64,000 nucleotides of DNA from Marchantia polymorpha subsp. ruderalis (Eukaryota > Streptophyta > Marchantiopsida > Marchantiales > Marchantiaceae): contig AP031357.1 of the NCBI GenBank assembly GCA_037833965.1, forward strand, positions 3,864,001-3,928,000, written 5' to 3'. Position numbers and translations under genes: made by a program. Under the pieces are notes generated by a model that worked only from the letters and a program-made list of their open reading frames with translations, was not told the origin of the DNA and did not search any database. Within the stretch, counting starts at the first letter, position 1. Each line of letters opens with the position of its first letter. This document shows, piece by piece, positions 1 to 9,671 of the stretch.

Positions 1-473
1 TGAGAGAATAATTCATGGGCGTTGGAAGACTTGAGGATCCAGCTGCCCTTGGTGGAATCCTCGGTGAAGACAACACCCGTGGGCTTGGCTTCGCTCTGGC
101 ATTTAGTCATGTCAGATTCCGTCTCGCCGAGCAGAGAACGACGTCTGCAGCTTTGGTACCAGTAGCCGGATGTGTAGCTTCCACCGGTGTAGCATCTGTT
201 TCCCGTGCCGGAGCCAACTTGGCCGCTGTCGCAACCACCGTTCCTGTAGACGAGGCTGGTCTTGCAGCCGTCCATATCTGTAAACAGCACCGAGCCCCCG
301 TTTGCAATGCAGCAAACTTGTCTGGCGACGCCATTGAACGAGTATCCGGACCCGGAACAAGCTCCAGTGTTGGAATAAAATATGACATCAACGGCCCCTG
401 CCATGCTGGAGAGGCTGAGGAGAACCACTGGCAGGAGGACGTACATGCTACCCTTGGCACTGATTTTCTCCAT
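1..473 (-). CDS. Small secreted cysteine-rich protein, copy 1 (partial at left edge)
   Basis: The reading frame is open from the ATG at 471-473 to base 1, where the window cuts it; about 157 codons are visible. The N-terminus is a hydrophobic signal peptide ending SSMAGA before VDVIFY. All eight cysteines of the family are present (near residues 39, 54, 55, 70, 81, 94, 109 and 125), as is the YTSGYWYQSC motif. Its N-terminus (MEKISAKGSMYVLLPVV) differs from the copies at 27.8-58.2 kb and matches the pseudogene at 44184, so these two form a second subfamily. The ATG follows a 3' splice site (TTTGTAG, with one base before ATG). The product is probably secreted; its function is unknown. Confidence 0.85.
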   Translation of the reverse strand, partial: MEKISAKGSMYVLLPVVLLSLSSMAGAVDVIFYSNTGACSGSGYSFNGVARQVCCIANGGSVLFTDMDGCKTSLVYRNGGCDSGQVGSGTGNRCYTGGSYTSGYWYQSCRRRSLLGETESDMTKCQSEAKPTGVVFTEDSTKGSWILKSSNAHELFS

Positions 474-474
474 C

Positions 475-1039
475 CTACAAACAACATCATCAACACTAAA
501 ATGAGCTTGAAGGCAATGCAGTTGTAGGATGCACATTTGGTTTTTGGAACTGATAATAGTCATCTGTAATAATATTTCGTCTAACTAGATGGATCCATGA
601 TATGTGCCAAGTGATCCGAATGGGATATTAACGACTGCATTAAAGCTAGTACAATACATGAATCGCTATTACAGACGTGGCTGATATGCTGCAGAAAAGA
701 AAGGTTGTCCGTGCAAAAACAATAAGATTACCCACAACACTGTGCCAAATTTTCATGAAGGTGTCTATATATCTGACAGCTTCTAATCAGCTCCGAGCGA
801 TCTATTCTGTATAAATTCTCACCTGATACGAGATTAGCAGATCCACGCGTGGAGGAAGAAACAAGTAGAGTGATATGATGCAGTCTGCTTTCTGTTTTCC
901 GTCTTAGATCAACTGCAGTGAGCTGCTTTCCGCGCTGAGTTGCAGATGAGTAAAGGACTTGATGAATAATACTCACGTTAGGATGGGTTTATATATTATG
1001 TCTCGTCGACCCTGGCCTGCACCGAGATGACTTGGTCAA
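475..1039 (-). promoter_or_regulatory. Promoter, non-coding exon 1 and intron of copy 1
   Basis: On the minus strand a W-box core TTGACC (1034-1039) and a TATA box (TATATAAA, 988-995) precede a non-coding exon ending at 823. The donor is CAG|GTGAGA at 822 and the acceptor is TTTGTAG at 475, giving a 348-bp intron. The same order is found upstream of the copy at 44184. Transcript ends are inferred. Confidence 0.6.
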
Positions 1040-1045
1040 AGGACT

Positions 1046-1913
1046 ACACGAACTATTAAAGGTTCCACCTCAGTACTTTGACTGATTCTCCTCGGTTTAT
1101 GTTAACTGCAGTTTCAAATTGCTGATTCATGCGATGTTAGAAACATAACCGACAAGTATGAAAGAGCAACTTATTGTAATCTCTTGACGTGGCTTCCTAA
1201 CGAACAAATGCGATAGAGTAGGAGATTTTTGCCTCAGTATTATTTGCTTCCTCAGTTTATATCGCATCTGCTAATTGAAGACCACTGAAACGATGTGGTT
1301 GTTCAGTGAACCTTTCACACGACTAGCAAGGAACTCAAGAACTCTAAGACTTATTTATTTCAGGTTGGTTATAAATTATTCATGTCTGAAAATTTTTTTG
1401 GGAGACTAAAACGTAAGGGAACATGAGTAAGAAGACGCCTTCAGAGTGATGGTTTGATCGCATCTTAAATGACAAAGAGGAAAGCATAGGAAGGTCTCTG
1501 ATGAGCAAGCTTTTGTGTGCCAAATGCGTAGTACCTGGATATGAAATGAGGAAATTTGCCTCCAAGAATCACGTTCGTCTATGAGCATGCTCAAATTTTC
1601 ACCCTTCCGTCTCAGTCCTCAAACAGATCATATTGCCCTTCATTCCCACTTTCATATGTAGTTTCGTCTTGAAATGTAACTCTCACTTCTTTCACTGTCC
1701 GCGGCGCTTTTCACTTCGTGTAAGTTTTTCAGTTGGAACTATTTCACGATTGGCATCTGAATGGATCGGTGTGGTTGTAAATGCATCAGTGGTTGGGATA
1801 TGTGCATATTCAAAGTATGATGTGCAGGGTGAAGCGAAGCTAAGAGCTGGGTACTCAAGCATCACGCATGGATTACAAATTGGTTCAAACCGCAATATAT
1901 TTTACCTCCATGC
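1046..1913. other. Upstream region of copy 1, no gene seen
   Basis: Moderately AT-rich flank between the copy 1 promoter and the retrotransposon insertion point. ORFs here are short and resemble no family. The first 300 bases belong to the duplicated module; the rest holds nothing I recognise. Confidence 0.5.
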
Positions 1914-2154
1914 CCTAATGTAATAACCCACCAAAGGCTAAAACTGCAGTATGGTGGTAAAAAGATCGAACCCACAGGGACAGAGGCAACACACAGAGTA
2001 AAAGTGTCACATTTAACAGACTTTTGGTAGAGTTTGAATTCTAGGCGACTGTCACTCCCAGAAATACTGCAGTGCTCGACTCGGAGGCTCGACTCGGAGG
2101 AGGATCTCAACTCGGAGGATGCTCGGAGGATGCACGGTACAGCTTGGTCACTCA

Positions 2155-2178
2155 ACACACACACACACACACACACAC
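2155..2178. repeat. (CA)n microsatellite in left LTR
   Basis: Twelve AC units, also present in the right LTR (12817-12840) and at the matching place in the second element (59864-59891), so it belongs to the element family. Confidence 0.9.
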
Positions 2179-2820
2179 CTGAAACTGGCAAAAAGCACAA
2201 CTCGGAGGTCGGTCAGGACCTCCGCTTCGGATTTCAGGGGGAAAGTATCTCGTAAGTTCACTCAGAGGTTCTGCAGGAAGTGCCTCCCACTCCGGCTTTT
2301 ACTGCCCTTCCGCCAGGAACTAGCGGGGGTACCCGGTCTGGACTTCTCACTTCGGAACGAAGCCTCTACGTACGCCGTGGACGTCACCCTCGACTATCAC
2401 ACAAAACGCAGGGAGTGCAGACCCGACTGAGAACTTACTGAAAACACGATCCAGTAACACACACACAACCTGAATTACAAACCAAGGTTTACACGAAGTA
2501 ATGAAACTTCACATTGGCATTCAGGGGAAACTTCCCGTAGGAGTACAATCAGGATATGTCACTCGAAGGAGTAAGGGGGAACTGTTCAAGTCTCTAACTC
2601 GCAGCCGGCTCTGAGCATCAGAAATCACCCGCAGGTGCAGATCCGCACTACTCAAGTCTCTAACCGGGTGCTAGCTCTGAACATTCAGCCGAAGGCCTTC
2701 AACTACAACATACGGTAACTTCGCTATGCTGCAGCTTCTCTACGTGGTGCCAGGACCAAAATGCACAAACACGTCAAGAAAGTGAGTTCCTGATCTGCAC
2801 TTCCGAAACTGGAAGAGTCC

Positions 2821-2851
2821 CAAGGCAAAACGCCTTGATCTACTTTATACC
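2821..2851 (-). promoter_or_regulatory. LTR TATA box and hairpin, left copy
   Basis: On the minus strand GGTATAAAG (2843-2851) lies about 30 bp 3' of the LTR ORF stop. It is followed by the perfect stem CAAGGC/GCCTTG with loop GTTTT (2821-2837). The same arrangement occurs at 13483-13513 and, with a compensated base pair, at 60618-60648. It is probably the LTR core promoter. Confidence 0.6.
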
Positions 2852-2882
2852 CTCAAAAGATCCTAACTAGCACTACGCTATC

Positions 2883-5432
2883 CTATCTACCACTCGCAGT
2901 ATCTGCGCGAAACCAAACTACTCTACTGCACTCAGCAGATCCGGTGCTGCGCCTCCTGCGCGCCGGACTGCTCCGCGTACTATCTCTACCTTGCCAGTCT
3001 TCCGACCGGCTGCGTAACCCCAGGCGTCGGAGCGCTGTGGTGACTTCCGACTGCAAGTGCGCCATAGTGTCGCGCGCACCCGACAAGAAGGTTTCTAATT
3101 TTCTCGCCACTCGCCGCCGACTCCGACTGTCACCTTCCGTCAATGCCGCCGCCCGAAGCTCGAACTCCCTGAGTGTAACCCTCTCTTGGGCTGCCACCTC
3201 CCAATGGATGTATCCTTTTAGACAACGAGTCACCTGTGCCGCCAACTCTCCTCGCGCCCTGCAGCTGCTCTCCACCTCGGCCAGCTGCATTTCTAATCCC
3301 GCACGTTGTGCCCTCAAATCCGAGCACTCGGATTGCAAGTTGCACAACAACTCCTCATCCTCCTTGCGGGCTCTTTGACTTTCCTCTAAGGCGCGCGTCT
3401 GGCGCGCAAGCTCGGCTGCTAGGACTTTGTTCTGTCTCCGCTCCTCCTGCAGTTCCAACTCGATCTTTGCCCGTATTAGTTCGGCATCCGCCTGACTTTT
3501 CGTCGCCGCATCCTCCTTCTGCTGCTGCAAGGCTTGGTACAGCTTCTGGGTGACCGCCAGGTGTTGTCGGAGGGCGGTGTTCCTTTCCACATATACTTGG
3601 CAACTAGAGGCCCACTTTGCCACCTTGATCCTCGTCCTTCGCCTGATAGTCTCCACATAAGACTGCGGTTTTAAGGCACTTCCGTATTTGGATGTCTTGC
3701 GATCCAGATATCGCAGGAGTGGAACTATCTGTTCGCACAGCACCCCTGTTGGCGTTTTCTGCACCGAATCCGCTTCCTGCTCTTCCGAGCTCGTATCATC
3801 CTCAGTCTCGAGGATTTCAGTCGCCACCGAATCCCTTGGCGACTCCCTGGAACTGTGGCGCGCAGCAGCTTCTGCTGCGACTGCTGCTCCACTGCCTGCT
3901 AAAATATCCAGGGCAGTGGGAGATCCCACTGCTTGAGCCCCTGTTCCGGCTCGATCTTCGGTTTGTGAAGGGGTCGACGCCGCAGTGACTTTTGTCACTC
4001 TTGCACCGCCCGCTTCTGCTGCCTGTCCTTCCGGCGCCATCTGCGCGGAAGGTGTCCTTGCTGAAGGTGCGTCCGCCGAAGGCGTCCGCACACTGGTCGT
4101 TGGCCCCATCCGTCTCGCAGTCGGCGAATCCGGCTGACTCTCTGTTGTCCGACTCGCAGTCGGCCGACCAGCAGTTGTCCGACTGGGAGTCGGATACACC
4201 CTGCGCGTCTTGACTCCACTTGGCCTGCTTGTTGGGGGCGTTCTTCCAGAAGTGCCTTCCGCCGAAGACGACCCTTTGAGGATTGTTGGCTCGTCAGCCA
4301 AACTCTCTTCTGCTTCCGGCCTGCTGTCCGGTTCAACGCGCCGTTCAGTTGGCCTTCCTTCCGCTTGTCGACCTTCAGTCATCCGACTCGCAGTCGGCCG
4401 GCTGTCAGTCCGTCCATCTCCTCCCGAAGGCCGTGGTGCCTTCTGTGCAGAGGTATCTGCCGTCTTCCCTAGAATCTGAGCGATTATCTCTTCCTGTGTG
4501 AGATTCCGCCGGGTCGGAGTTCGCCTGGTCTCCTCAGTAACAGTTGGCATTTTGCGTGCCCTCTGTTTTGGTCGACTGTGAGGCTCGGGGGTGGGCCGAC
4601 CACGAGTCGGCGCAGCTGGTACTTCCGGCTGCCTGTCCTCAGGTCTCTCATCCCACTTCCGCTTTCGCGGAATGCGCTCACTTCGACGTTCTTCTGCTGC
4701 TCTTGCTGGAGCCGGAGGCGTACTGGCAGGTTCCTCGTCCGGATCCGTGTCTACTTCGGCCTCCCTCGAATATCTACCTGGATAAGTCCGGGTCAGCTGC
4801 GGAAACCGAGTCTTCTCAGCATTCGTCAAACATCCCATCGCCCGGTAAAACACGATTAAGTAAGGCGATAGATGATTGAGCGTTCCTCCCCTCTCTTCTT
4901 GCGCATGTTGGCGCGTCACCTTCCACAGGAGCCGTGCCCAATGCACCGGAGCTCCTGACAGCACTAGCTCCACGAACTCTACCTGCCAACCATGCATGTA
5001 AGCGGTCTTGGTCGGCTGCAATATCTGCAGCAATGCCGTCGCGACATTTCTCCGCAATCGATCCTTGTAATCCCGTGTCCGGAAACCGTTCTTGGGATGT
5101 CTGGCCACTTTGAAGAGCTCATTGTAAGAGACTTCTTCCTCCTGGGACACCTTCACGCTATCGGCCTCGAAGAGGAGATCCCCTTCCTCGCCGGCACACC
5201 TGCCCAACACCTGCGCCCAATTGCAAATGTCCCATCTCTCTGGGTGTGGGCGAAATCCGCGAGAAGGCTTGTGTCTCTCTTGCAGATACTCGCGCACCAT
5301 CTCCGGACATGTCCAATTCCACCCCCATAGGAGAAAATCGAGCTTCAGTCTCAACAGCACATCTTGAAATGCGCGTAGACCGATCTGCGGCACCCTGAGT
5401 GGAGACACTCGCAGCTGGGGAACCTTCGACAT
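2883..5432 (-). CDS. LTR-resident ORF (left LTR copy), 849-residue coiled-coil protein of unknown function
   Basis: The open frame extends back to 5543, but I start at ATG 5432 because the homologous ORF at 63550 aligns from there (AMSKVPQLRVSPLRVPQ versus AMTRPSRLRMVPLRLPQ). In the long-frame numbering, residues 38-260 form a conserved globular region rich in Trp and Leu (LDFLLWGWN, NHLSPYLIVFY). Residues 260-600 are disordered P/S/T/R-rich repeats with basic patches (IPRKRKW, RPKQRARK). Then come LRYLDRKTSKY (610-620), a Glu/Gln/Arg-rich coiled coil (about 640-790) and a conserved tail (LGLRSRSEDWQGR; RRRRSTGSAECS). I see no transposase, protease or envelope feature. This copy is in the 3' LTR and is identical in protein to the 5' LTR copy. 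Confidence 0.8.
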   Translation of the reverse strand: MSKVPQLRVSPLRVPQIGLRAFQDVLLRLKLDFLLWGWNWTCPEMVREYLQERHKPSRGFRPHPERWDICNWAQVLGRCAGEEGDLLFEADSVKVSQEEEVSYNELFKVARHPKNGFRTRDYKDRLRRNVATALLQILQPTKTAYMHGWQVEFVELVLSGAPVHWARLLWKVTRQHAQEERGGTLNHLSPYLIVFYRAMGCLTNAEKTRFPQLTRTYPGRYSREAEVDTDPDEEPASTPPAPARAAEERRSERIPRKRKWDERPEDRQPEVPAAPTRGRPTPEPHSRPKQRARKMPTVTEETRRTPTRRNLTQEEIIAQILGKTADTSAQKAPRPSGGDGRTDSRPTASRMTEGRQAEGRPTERRVEPDSRPEAEESLADEPTILKGSSSAEGTSGRTPPTSRPSGVKTRRVYPTPSRTTAGRPTASRTTESQPDSPTARRMGPTTSVRTPSADAPSARTPSAQMAPEGQAAEAGGARVTKVTAASTPSQTEDRAGTGAQAVGSPTALDILAGSGAAVAAEAAARHSSRESPRDSVATEILETEDDTSSEEQEADSVQKTPTGVLCEQIVPLLRYLDRKTSKYGSALKPQSYVETIRRRTRIKVAKWASSCQVYVERNTALRQHLAVTQKLYQALQQQKEDAATKSQADAELIRAKIELELQEERRQNKVLAAELARQTRALEESQRARKEDEELLCNLQSECSDLRAQRAGLEMQLAEVESSCRARGELAAQVTRCLKGYIHWEVAAQERVTLREFELRAAALTEGDSRSRRRVARKLETFLSGARDTMAHLQSEVTTALRRLGLRSRSEDWQGRDSTRSSPARRRRSTGSAECSRVVWFRADTASGR

Positions 5433-6790
5433 TGCGTTGCCTGCACACACACAAACGTTCTCCCTTTCGCTCGCTCTCTCACAATCGCCACTGTGCGTCG
5501 GCCACTCAAGCACTGACTGCTCACTCTCTCTGCGCTCGTTCAAGATCGCTACTCACAATTCTTTCAAGGTCCGCCAAGATCCTTGCGCAACTCGTCTCCG
5601 CACTCTCTACTCTCACTGCAGGTCGTTCCGCCCTTGCGCGTAATCTTGGAACTGGAAATCGCAAAGTCAAGAATGAGAGAATGAGACTGGAGCGCAGTCT
5701 TTTCTTCTCCGATTTCAAGAACGTCCAACGTTCTTACTGGTTGCAACGTACGCAGCCGGCTATACGGCTTAACGGTTCGCCCTTTGCATGCGCGAATTCA
5801 CGTCTCCGCATTGCGCGCATTCGCATGCTTAAACGTTGAATTCTCCCGCCGCCGCCACCTTCCGGACTCGAGTCCGCTGCAGAGTATACGTCGGCCCTGT
5901 TGTCTTTTCCCTAACCCGCCCTTCCCCGGAGGCGTGTCGCCGCTGATGCGGTCATTATCCGTCGGCGCCTTGCTGGAGGCGCACATCCAGCCGGAGCGAA
6001 TTACGCCGGCGCGCAGTCGTACCGCCTATTTTGTCCTTTATGCCTCGTCCGTTGCTGCCAGCGCATATCCGTCAGCGCAACTCATGCCAGCGCATCCGGC
6101 CGTCAGCGCAACGTCGGAGGCGTACATCCGACCGGCGCTTTCTTTCCATGAACAGCCGCCAAGGGCGCTTCCGACTCTGAGTTGGTTTCCTCCTGTGAGC
6201 GCGTGATTCCGCCGAAGGCGCATCGCCGAGGGCGTACGGGAATCCTTTCCGGCTGTGAACCCTAGCGCGAACGGCGCATGTCCGGCTACGAGTTTTCCGA
6301 CGCTCATAACTTCTCCATTCCTGATCCATCTCCGGCGCTCTTGGACTCGTTAGAACGAGCGTCCCGAGCTCTTTCTAATGCAACTTCAACCAACTGGATC
6401 TACCGTGTATCCCGATTGTTATGAAGGTTTTCCCTTTCCGCGCTAGCGGCGCTTCGCCGAAGGCGCACTCATGGTCGGATGCCTTTAGAGGTCCGGGCCC
6501 TTCTCCTGACGTCTTTAGCAAAACCTCCTCCTGAGGTGTCTGCGCCGGAAGCGTAGCTTCCTTATACGCTAGAGGCGCGTGAGTAGAGACACCTCAAAAA
6601 GGAGCTTTTGCCGAAGGCGCCGAAGACGTTGGCGTTGGTACATCCGACTACGTGATTCTTTGTGCCCTCGTGACGATCTCATCAATCCACTCTATTTAGC
6701 GTACCCTTCTCTAGCTACAAACACTGCTTTGGTACTAGTTTTCTAAAATTGTTTAAATTCTGCAAAAAAAACAAAAAGTGTGTTACCACA

Positions 6791-6804
6791 TGCCCCCCTC
6801 CTCA
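6791..6804 (-). other. Polypurine tract for plus-strand priming
   Basis: Reading the minus strand, TTGAGGAGGGGGGCA ends directly against the TGTGGTAACA start of the 3' LTR. This is the expected position and composition. Confidence 0.85.
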
Positions 6805-6827
6805 ATTGTGAGCGCCCACGCGAACAT

Positions 6828-9668
6828 TTACACGTGGTATTTCTTCAGACGCCATCCGTTCACGCGGGTGCCTAACCATTCTCCCGTCAGTTCTGCGAGT
6901 TGGATGGATCCATTTGGGAAAACTTCTATCACCTTGTAAGGTCCCATCCACCTCAAGTGGAGCTTGCCTGGAAATCTAGCATGTCTGCTATCGTATAGCA
7001 GAGCCAAGTCGCCCTTCTCCAGCAGTACTGGTTTGAGCCTTCGATCGTACTTCTCCTTCCGCCTGAGTTGTAATTGCTTTGTCCGATCTTCGGCCTCTTG
7101 ACGTCTTTCCTCCAGTGCCATTACCTCTTGCAGTCGATATGCCTGACTTTCTTCCGCGTCCAGCCTTCTCTGATCTAAGGTCCTCTTGGTAGGTATCTCG
7201 AATTCGATGGGTAAGATCGGATGCTGCCCATAAACTAGGAAGTAAGGTGTTTGCCTGGTGGTGACTTTTTCTGCCGTTCTATATGCCCATAAGGCGGCCG
7301 GTAGCTTGGTGTCCCAGTCATGAGCATGGTTTACAGTCACTTTGAGGAGTATCTTACAGAGTAATCCATTGGGCTTCTCTGTCAGACCATTTGCCTTGGG
7401 GTTGTATGGAGTAGTCTTCCGATGCTTAATCTGGAAGTGCCGCGTCAAACTTTCTATCACCTGATTCAGAAAGTGCGTTCCTCTGTCACTGACTATTTCT
7501 AGGGGGCACCCGTAGCGTGTGATGATGGATTCGAATAGGAACCGTGCTACTGCGGCTGCGTCGTCGTGCCTTGTGGCTTCTGCCTCCACCATCTTGGTCG
7601 CATAGTCTGTTGCTACCAATATGTAGCGCCTGCGCGTGTCTTTAGTGACAGGTTGTATTGGTCCCACGAAGTCGATCCCCCATTTTTCAAATGGTGCCAA
7701 TGGCATGATTGGTGTAAGAGGCCATCTCGTGGTCGGAGTCGGCCTTCCCGTCCTCTGGCAGCTGTCGCATTTGCGAACGTAGTCGTGTACATCTTTGAAC
7801 ATCGTCGGCCACCAGTATCCTGCATTCACAATTTTGGTCACTGTATTTCTGGTGGCGTAGTGACCACCAGCGTCTTCTGTGTGCATGGCTTTTACAACTC
7901 GCGGGACTTCAGACTCCTCTAGACATCTGCACAGCCTGTCGTCTGCCATTTTCTTGAACAAGACCCCTTGTTGGAGCTGGTAAGGTCCCGCTTTATGGAC
8001 GAAGACTGTGCGCTGCTCTGCATCCAATCCTTCCGGACATTGGAGTGTGAGCAGGAACCTGTATAAGTCCGCGTACCTGGACTCATGGCTGGCGGACAAC
8101 TGAAAAAGTTGTTCGTCGGGAAAATCATCCACTACTTCCTCTTCTATGGGTTCGGTCCATAGTCGGGAGAGGTAGTCCGCGTTCTCATGGTGAACGCCTT
8201 TCCGTGTCTGTACAGTATAGGTGAATTCCTGTAGCAGTAGTACCCACCTGGCAATTCGTCCGGACAGATCCGCCTTCTTCACCAGGTGCTGTAAGGCGTA
8301 ATGATCTACATGAAACACGAACTCATAGCAGATCAAATAATGTCGGAACTTCTTGCAGGAGTACACCATTCCTAACGCCTCCCTCTCAGTTGTCGTGTAC
8401 TTCTTCTCTGCTGCTGACAACTGACGACTCGCGAAGTAAATCGGGTAGTCTTTCTTGTTGTCATCCTTCTGACTGAGAACCACCCCGATTGCAAACGCCG
8501 ACGTGTCTACATAGACATGGAAAGGTCTATTCCAATCCGGACTTCTCAGAACCGGAGCAGTCGTCAGTTTGGCTTTGAGCGTTTCAAAGGCCAGCTGTTG
8601 CTCCTTGCCCCACACATAGGGTTCATCCTTCTTAAGCAGCTTCGTCAGATCGGCTGCCAAGATGGCATACATATTTATGAACCTTCGGTAATAACCTACA
8701 TGGCCAAGGAAGGCCCTCAACTCACGCAGATTCGTTGGCGGCTGCAGTTCAAGAATAATCTTCACCTTCTCTACATCCACTGCAATGCCATCGGACGAAA
8801 CTCGGTGCCCCAGCAGGATTCCGCTGGTCATGAAGAAGAAACATTTCTCAGGGTGTAAGGACAAGCTGCTCTCCCTACATCTGTCGAACGTTTGCCGAAG
8901 ATGGTTAAGGTGCTCCGACCTCTTACCGAAGACGCAAAAGTCGTCGATGAAAATTTCTAGGAACTTCCTCAGGTGCTCTTGGAAAATGTTCGTCATCATC
9001 CGTTGGAACGTCGCTGGCGCGTTGCACAGACCGAACGGCATCTTGTGATAAGCATAGGTTCCCCAGTCGGTCGTGAAGGTTGTTTTGTCCTTGTCCTGTT
9101 CCCTGATGGACACCTGGTTGTAGCCGGAGAATCCGTCTAGGAAACTGTAGCATTCATGCCCTGCTACATGGTCTAAAATAGAGTCCGTGAAAGGAAGAGG
9201 GTGATGGTCCTTCCTCGTTGCTGCGTTCAGCTTTCGGAAGTCCTGGCACACCCGAATCTTACCCGTCAGTTTCTTGGGCACGATCACGATAGGCGACACC
9301 CACTCGCTACTGAGTACCGGGTAGATGATTCCTGCGCTCAGGTACTTATCGATTTCGTCCTTCACCAATAATGAATATTTTGGGTTGAGCCTGTATTGGC
9401 GTTGGCGAACCGGAACTGCCTCGTCCAACAAGTCGATCCTGTGCTCTCCATACCTTGCAGGTATGCCTTTCATGTCTTCAATCTTCCATGCGAAGACATC
9501 CTCATACTGGCGAAGAAACGCCTGTACCCTGTTCAACTCTTCTCCTTGTACCTGGCTTGACACCTTCAAGCCTTTACCTGGACTGAGCTGCAGTTCGCAG
9601 CAATCACTCGGGTCAACAATCCCCTCTGTGTGACTGATCTCGCTTCTGCCCAGTCCGGCTGCTAGTTG
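6828..9668 (-). CDS. pol: pol: reverse transcriptase, RNase H and integrase, expressed by TAG readthrough
   Basis: The frame continues from gag-protease with no frameshift after the TAG at 9669-9671, and no ATG precedes the RT domain, so readthrough is the likely route; 946 residues follow the stop. Counting from the Leu codon at 9569: RT has YSFLDGFSGYNQ (Asp 145) and FIDDF (209-210); RNase H starts HVYVDTSAFA (Asp 355); the integrase zinc site is H563, H570, C601, C604; the catalytic triad is D633, D695, E731 with 35 residues between the last two; GPY is at 876-878. The protein ends about 35 residues later with no chromodomain. All catalytic residues are present and there are no breaks, so the element may be active. 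Confidence 0.95.
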   Translation of the reverse strand, partial: QLAAGLGRSEISHTEGIVDPSDCCELQLSPGKGLKVSSQVQGEELNRVQAFLRQYEDVFAWKIEDMKGIPARYGEHRIDLLDEAVPVRQRQYRLNPKYSLLVKDEIDKYLSAGIIYPVLSSEWVSPIVIVPKKLTGKIRVCQDFRKLNAATRKDHHPLPFTDSILDHVAGHECYSFLDGFSGYNQVSIREQDKDKTTFTTDWGTYAYHKMPFGLCNAPATFQRMMTNIFQEHLRKFLEIFIDDFCVFGKRSEHLNHLRQTFDRCRESSLSLHPEKCFFFMTSGILLGHRVSSDGIAVDVEKVKIILELQPPTNLRELRAFLGHVGYYRRFINMYAILAADLTKLLKKDEPYVWGKEQQLAFETLKAKLTTAPVLRSPDWNRPFHVYVDTSAFAIGVVLSQKDDNKKDYPIYFASRQLSAAEKKYTTTEREALGMVYSCKKFRHYLICYEFVFHVDHYALQHLVKKADLSGRIARWVLLLQEFTYTVQTRKGVHHENADYLSRLWTEPIEEEVVDDFPDEQLFQLSASHESRYADLYRFLLTLQCPEGLDAEQRTVFVHKAGPYQLQQGVLFKKMADDRLCRCLEESEVPRVVKAMHTEDAGGHYATRNTVTKIVNAGYWWPTMFKDVHDYVRKCDSCQRTGRPTPTTRWPLTPIMPLAPFEKWGIDFVGPIQPVTKDTRRRYILVATDYATKMVEAEATRHDDAAAVARFLFESIITRYGCPLEIVSDRGTHFLNQVIESLTRHFQIKHRKTTPYNPKANGLTEKPNGLLCKILLKVTVNHAHDWDTKLPAALWAYRTAEKVTTRQTPYFLVYGQHPILPIEFEIPTKRTLDQRRLDAEESQAYRLQEVMALEERRQEAEDRTKQLQLRRKEKYDRRLKPVLLEKGDLALLYDSRHARFPGKLHLRWMGPYKVIEVFPNGSIQLAELTGEWLGTRVNGWRLKKYHV

Positions 9669-9671
9669 CTA
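9663..9671 (-). promoter_or_regulatory. Leaky stop codon TAG-CAA-CTA between protease and RT
   Basis: On the minus strand the gag stop is followed by CAA CTA. This fits the UAG-CAR-YYA readthrough context known from tobamovirus replicases. The same frame is open for 947 further codons. Readthrough is inferred from sequence only. Confidence 0.75.

Larger units (their letters stand above)
1..1345 (-). repeat. Inverted segmental duplicate of 43410-44793
   Basis: Copy 1 and its upstream DNA match the pseudogene locus at 43410-44793 in opposite orientation. Homology covers the CDS, intron, promoter and upstream DNA, for example the GTGAACC/GGTTCAC and CCACTGAAACGATGTGG stretches near 1283-1313 and 43430-43461. 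Copy 1 looks intact while its partner has decayed. Confidence 0.75.
1919..6790 (-). repeat. 3' LTR (left copy), 4872 bp
   Basis: On the + strand it starts TGTAATAACC and ends GTGTTACCACA. It matches 12581-17452 at a constant offset of 10,662 with two substitutions. It contains a long ORF (2883-5432), a TATA box with a hairpin (2821-2851), a (CA)n tract (2155-2178) and scattered GCCGAAGGC/GCCTTCGGC motifs. The length is exceptional for a plant LTR. Confidence 0.97.

Noticed and set aside
107-496. Open minus-strand frame of 129 codons over copy 1
   Set aside because: Out-of-frame shadow of the cysteine-rich gene, without signal peptide or cysteine pattern. Similar shadows lie over copies 2-8 (for example 27777-28187, 38306-38716, 57893-58291).
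2155-2178. Regular short repeats considered as a CRISPR-like array
   Set aside because: A simple dinucleotide tract; no spacer-repeat structure anywhere in the window.
2944-5330. Numerous plus-strand and alternative-frame ORFs inside the LTR
   Set aside because: They mirror the GC-rich, low-complexity LTR ORF on the other strand and are not independently conserved in the second element.
2883-5543. LTR ORF as an envelope-like protein
   Set aside because: No signal peptide, transmembrane segment or glycoprotein-like cysteine pattern; it is coiled-coil and basic, low-complexity.
6828-6930. Chromodomain at the integrase C-terminus
   Set aside because: The protein ends shortly after the GPY motif; no chromodomain motif is present.
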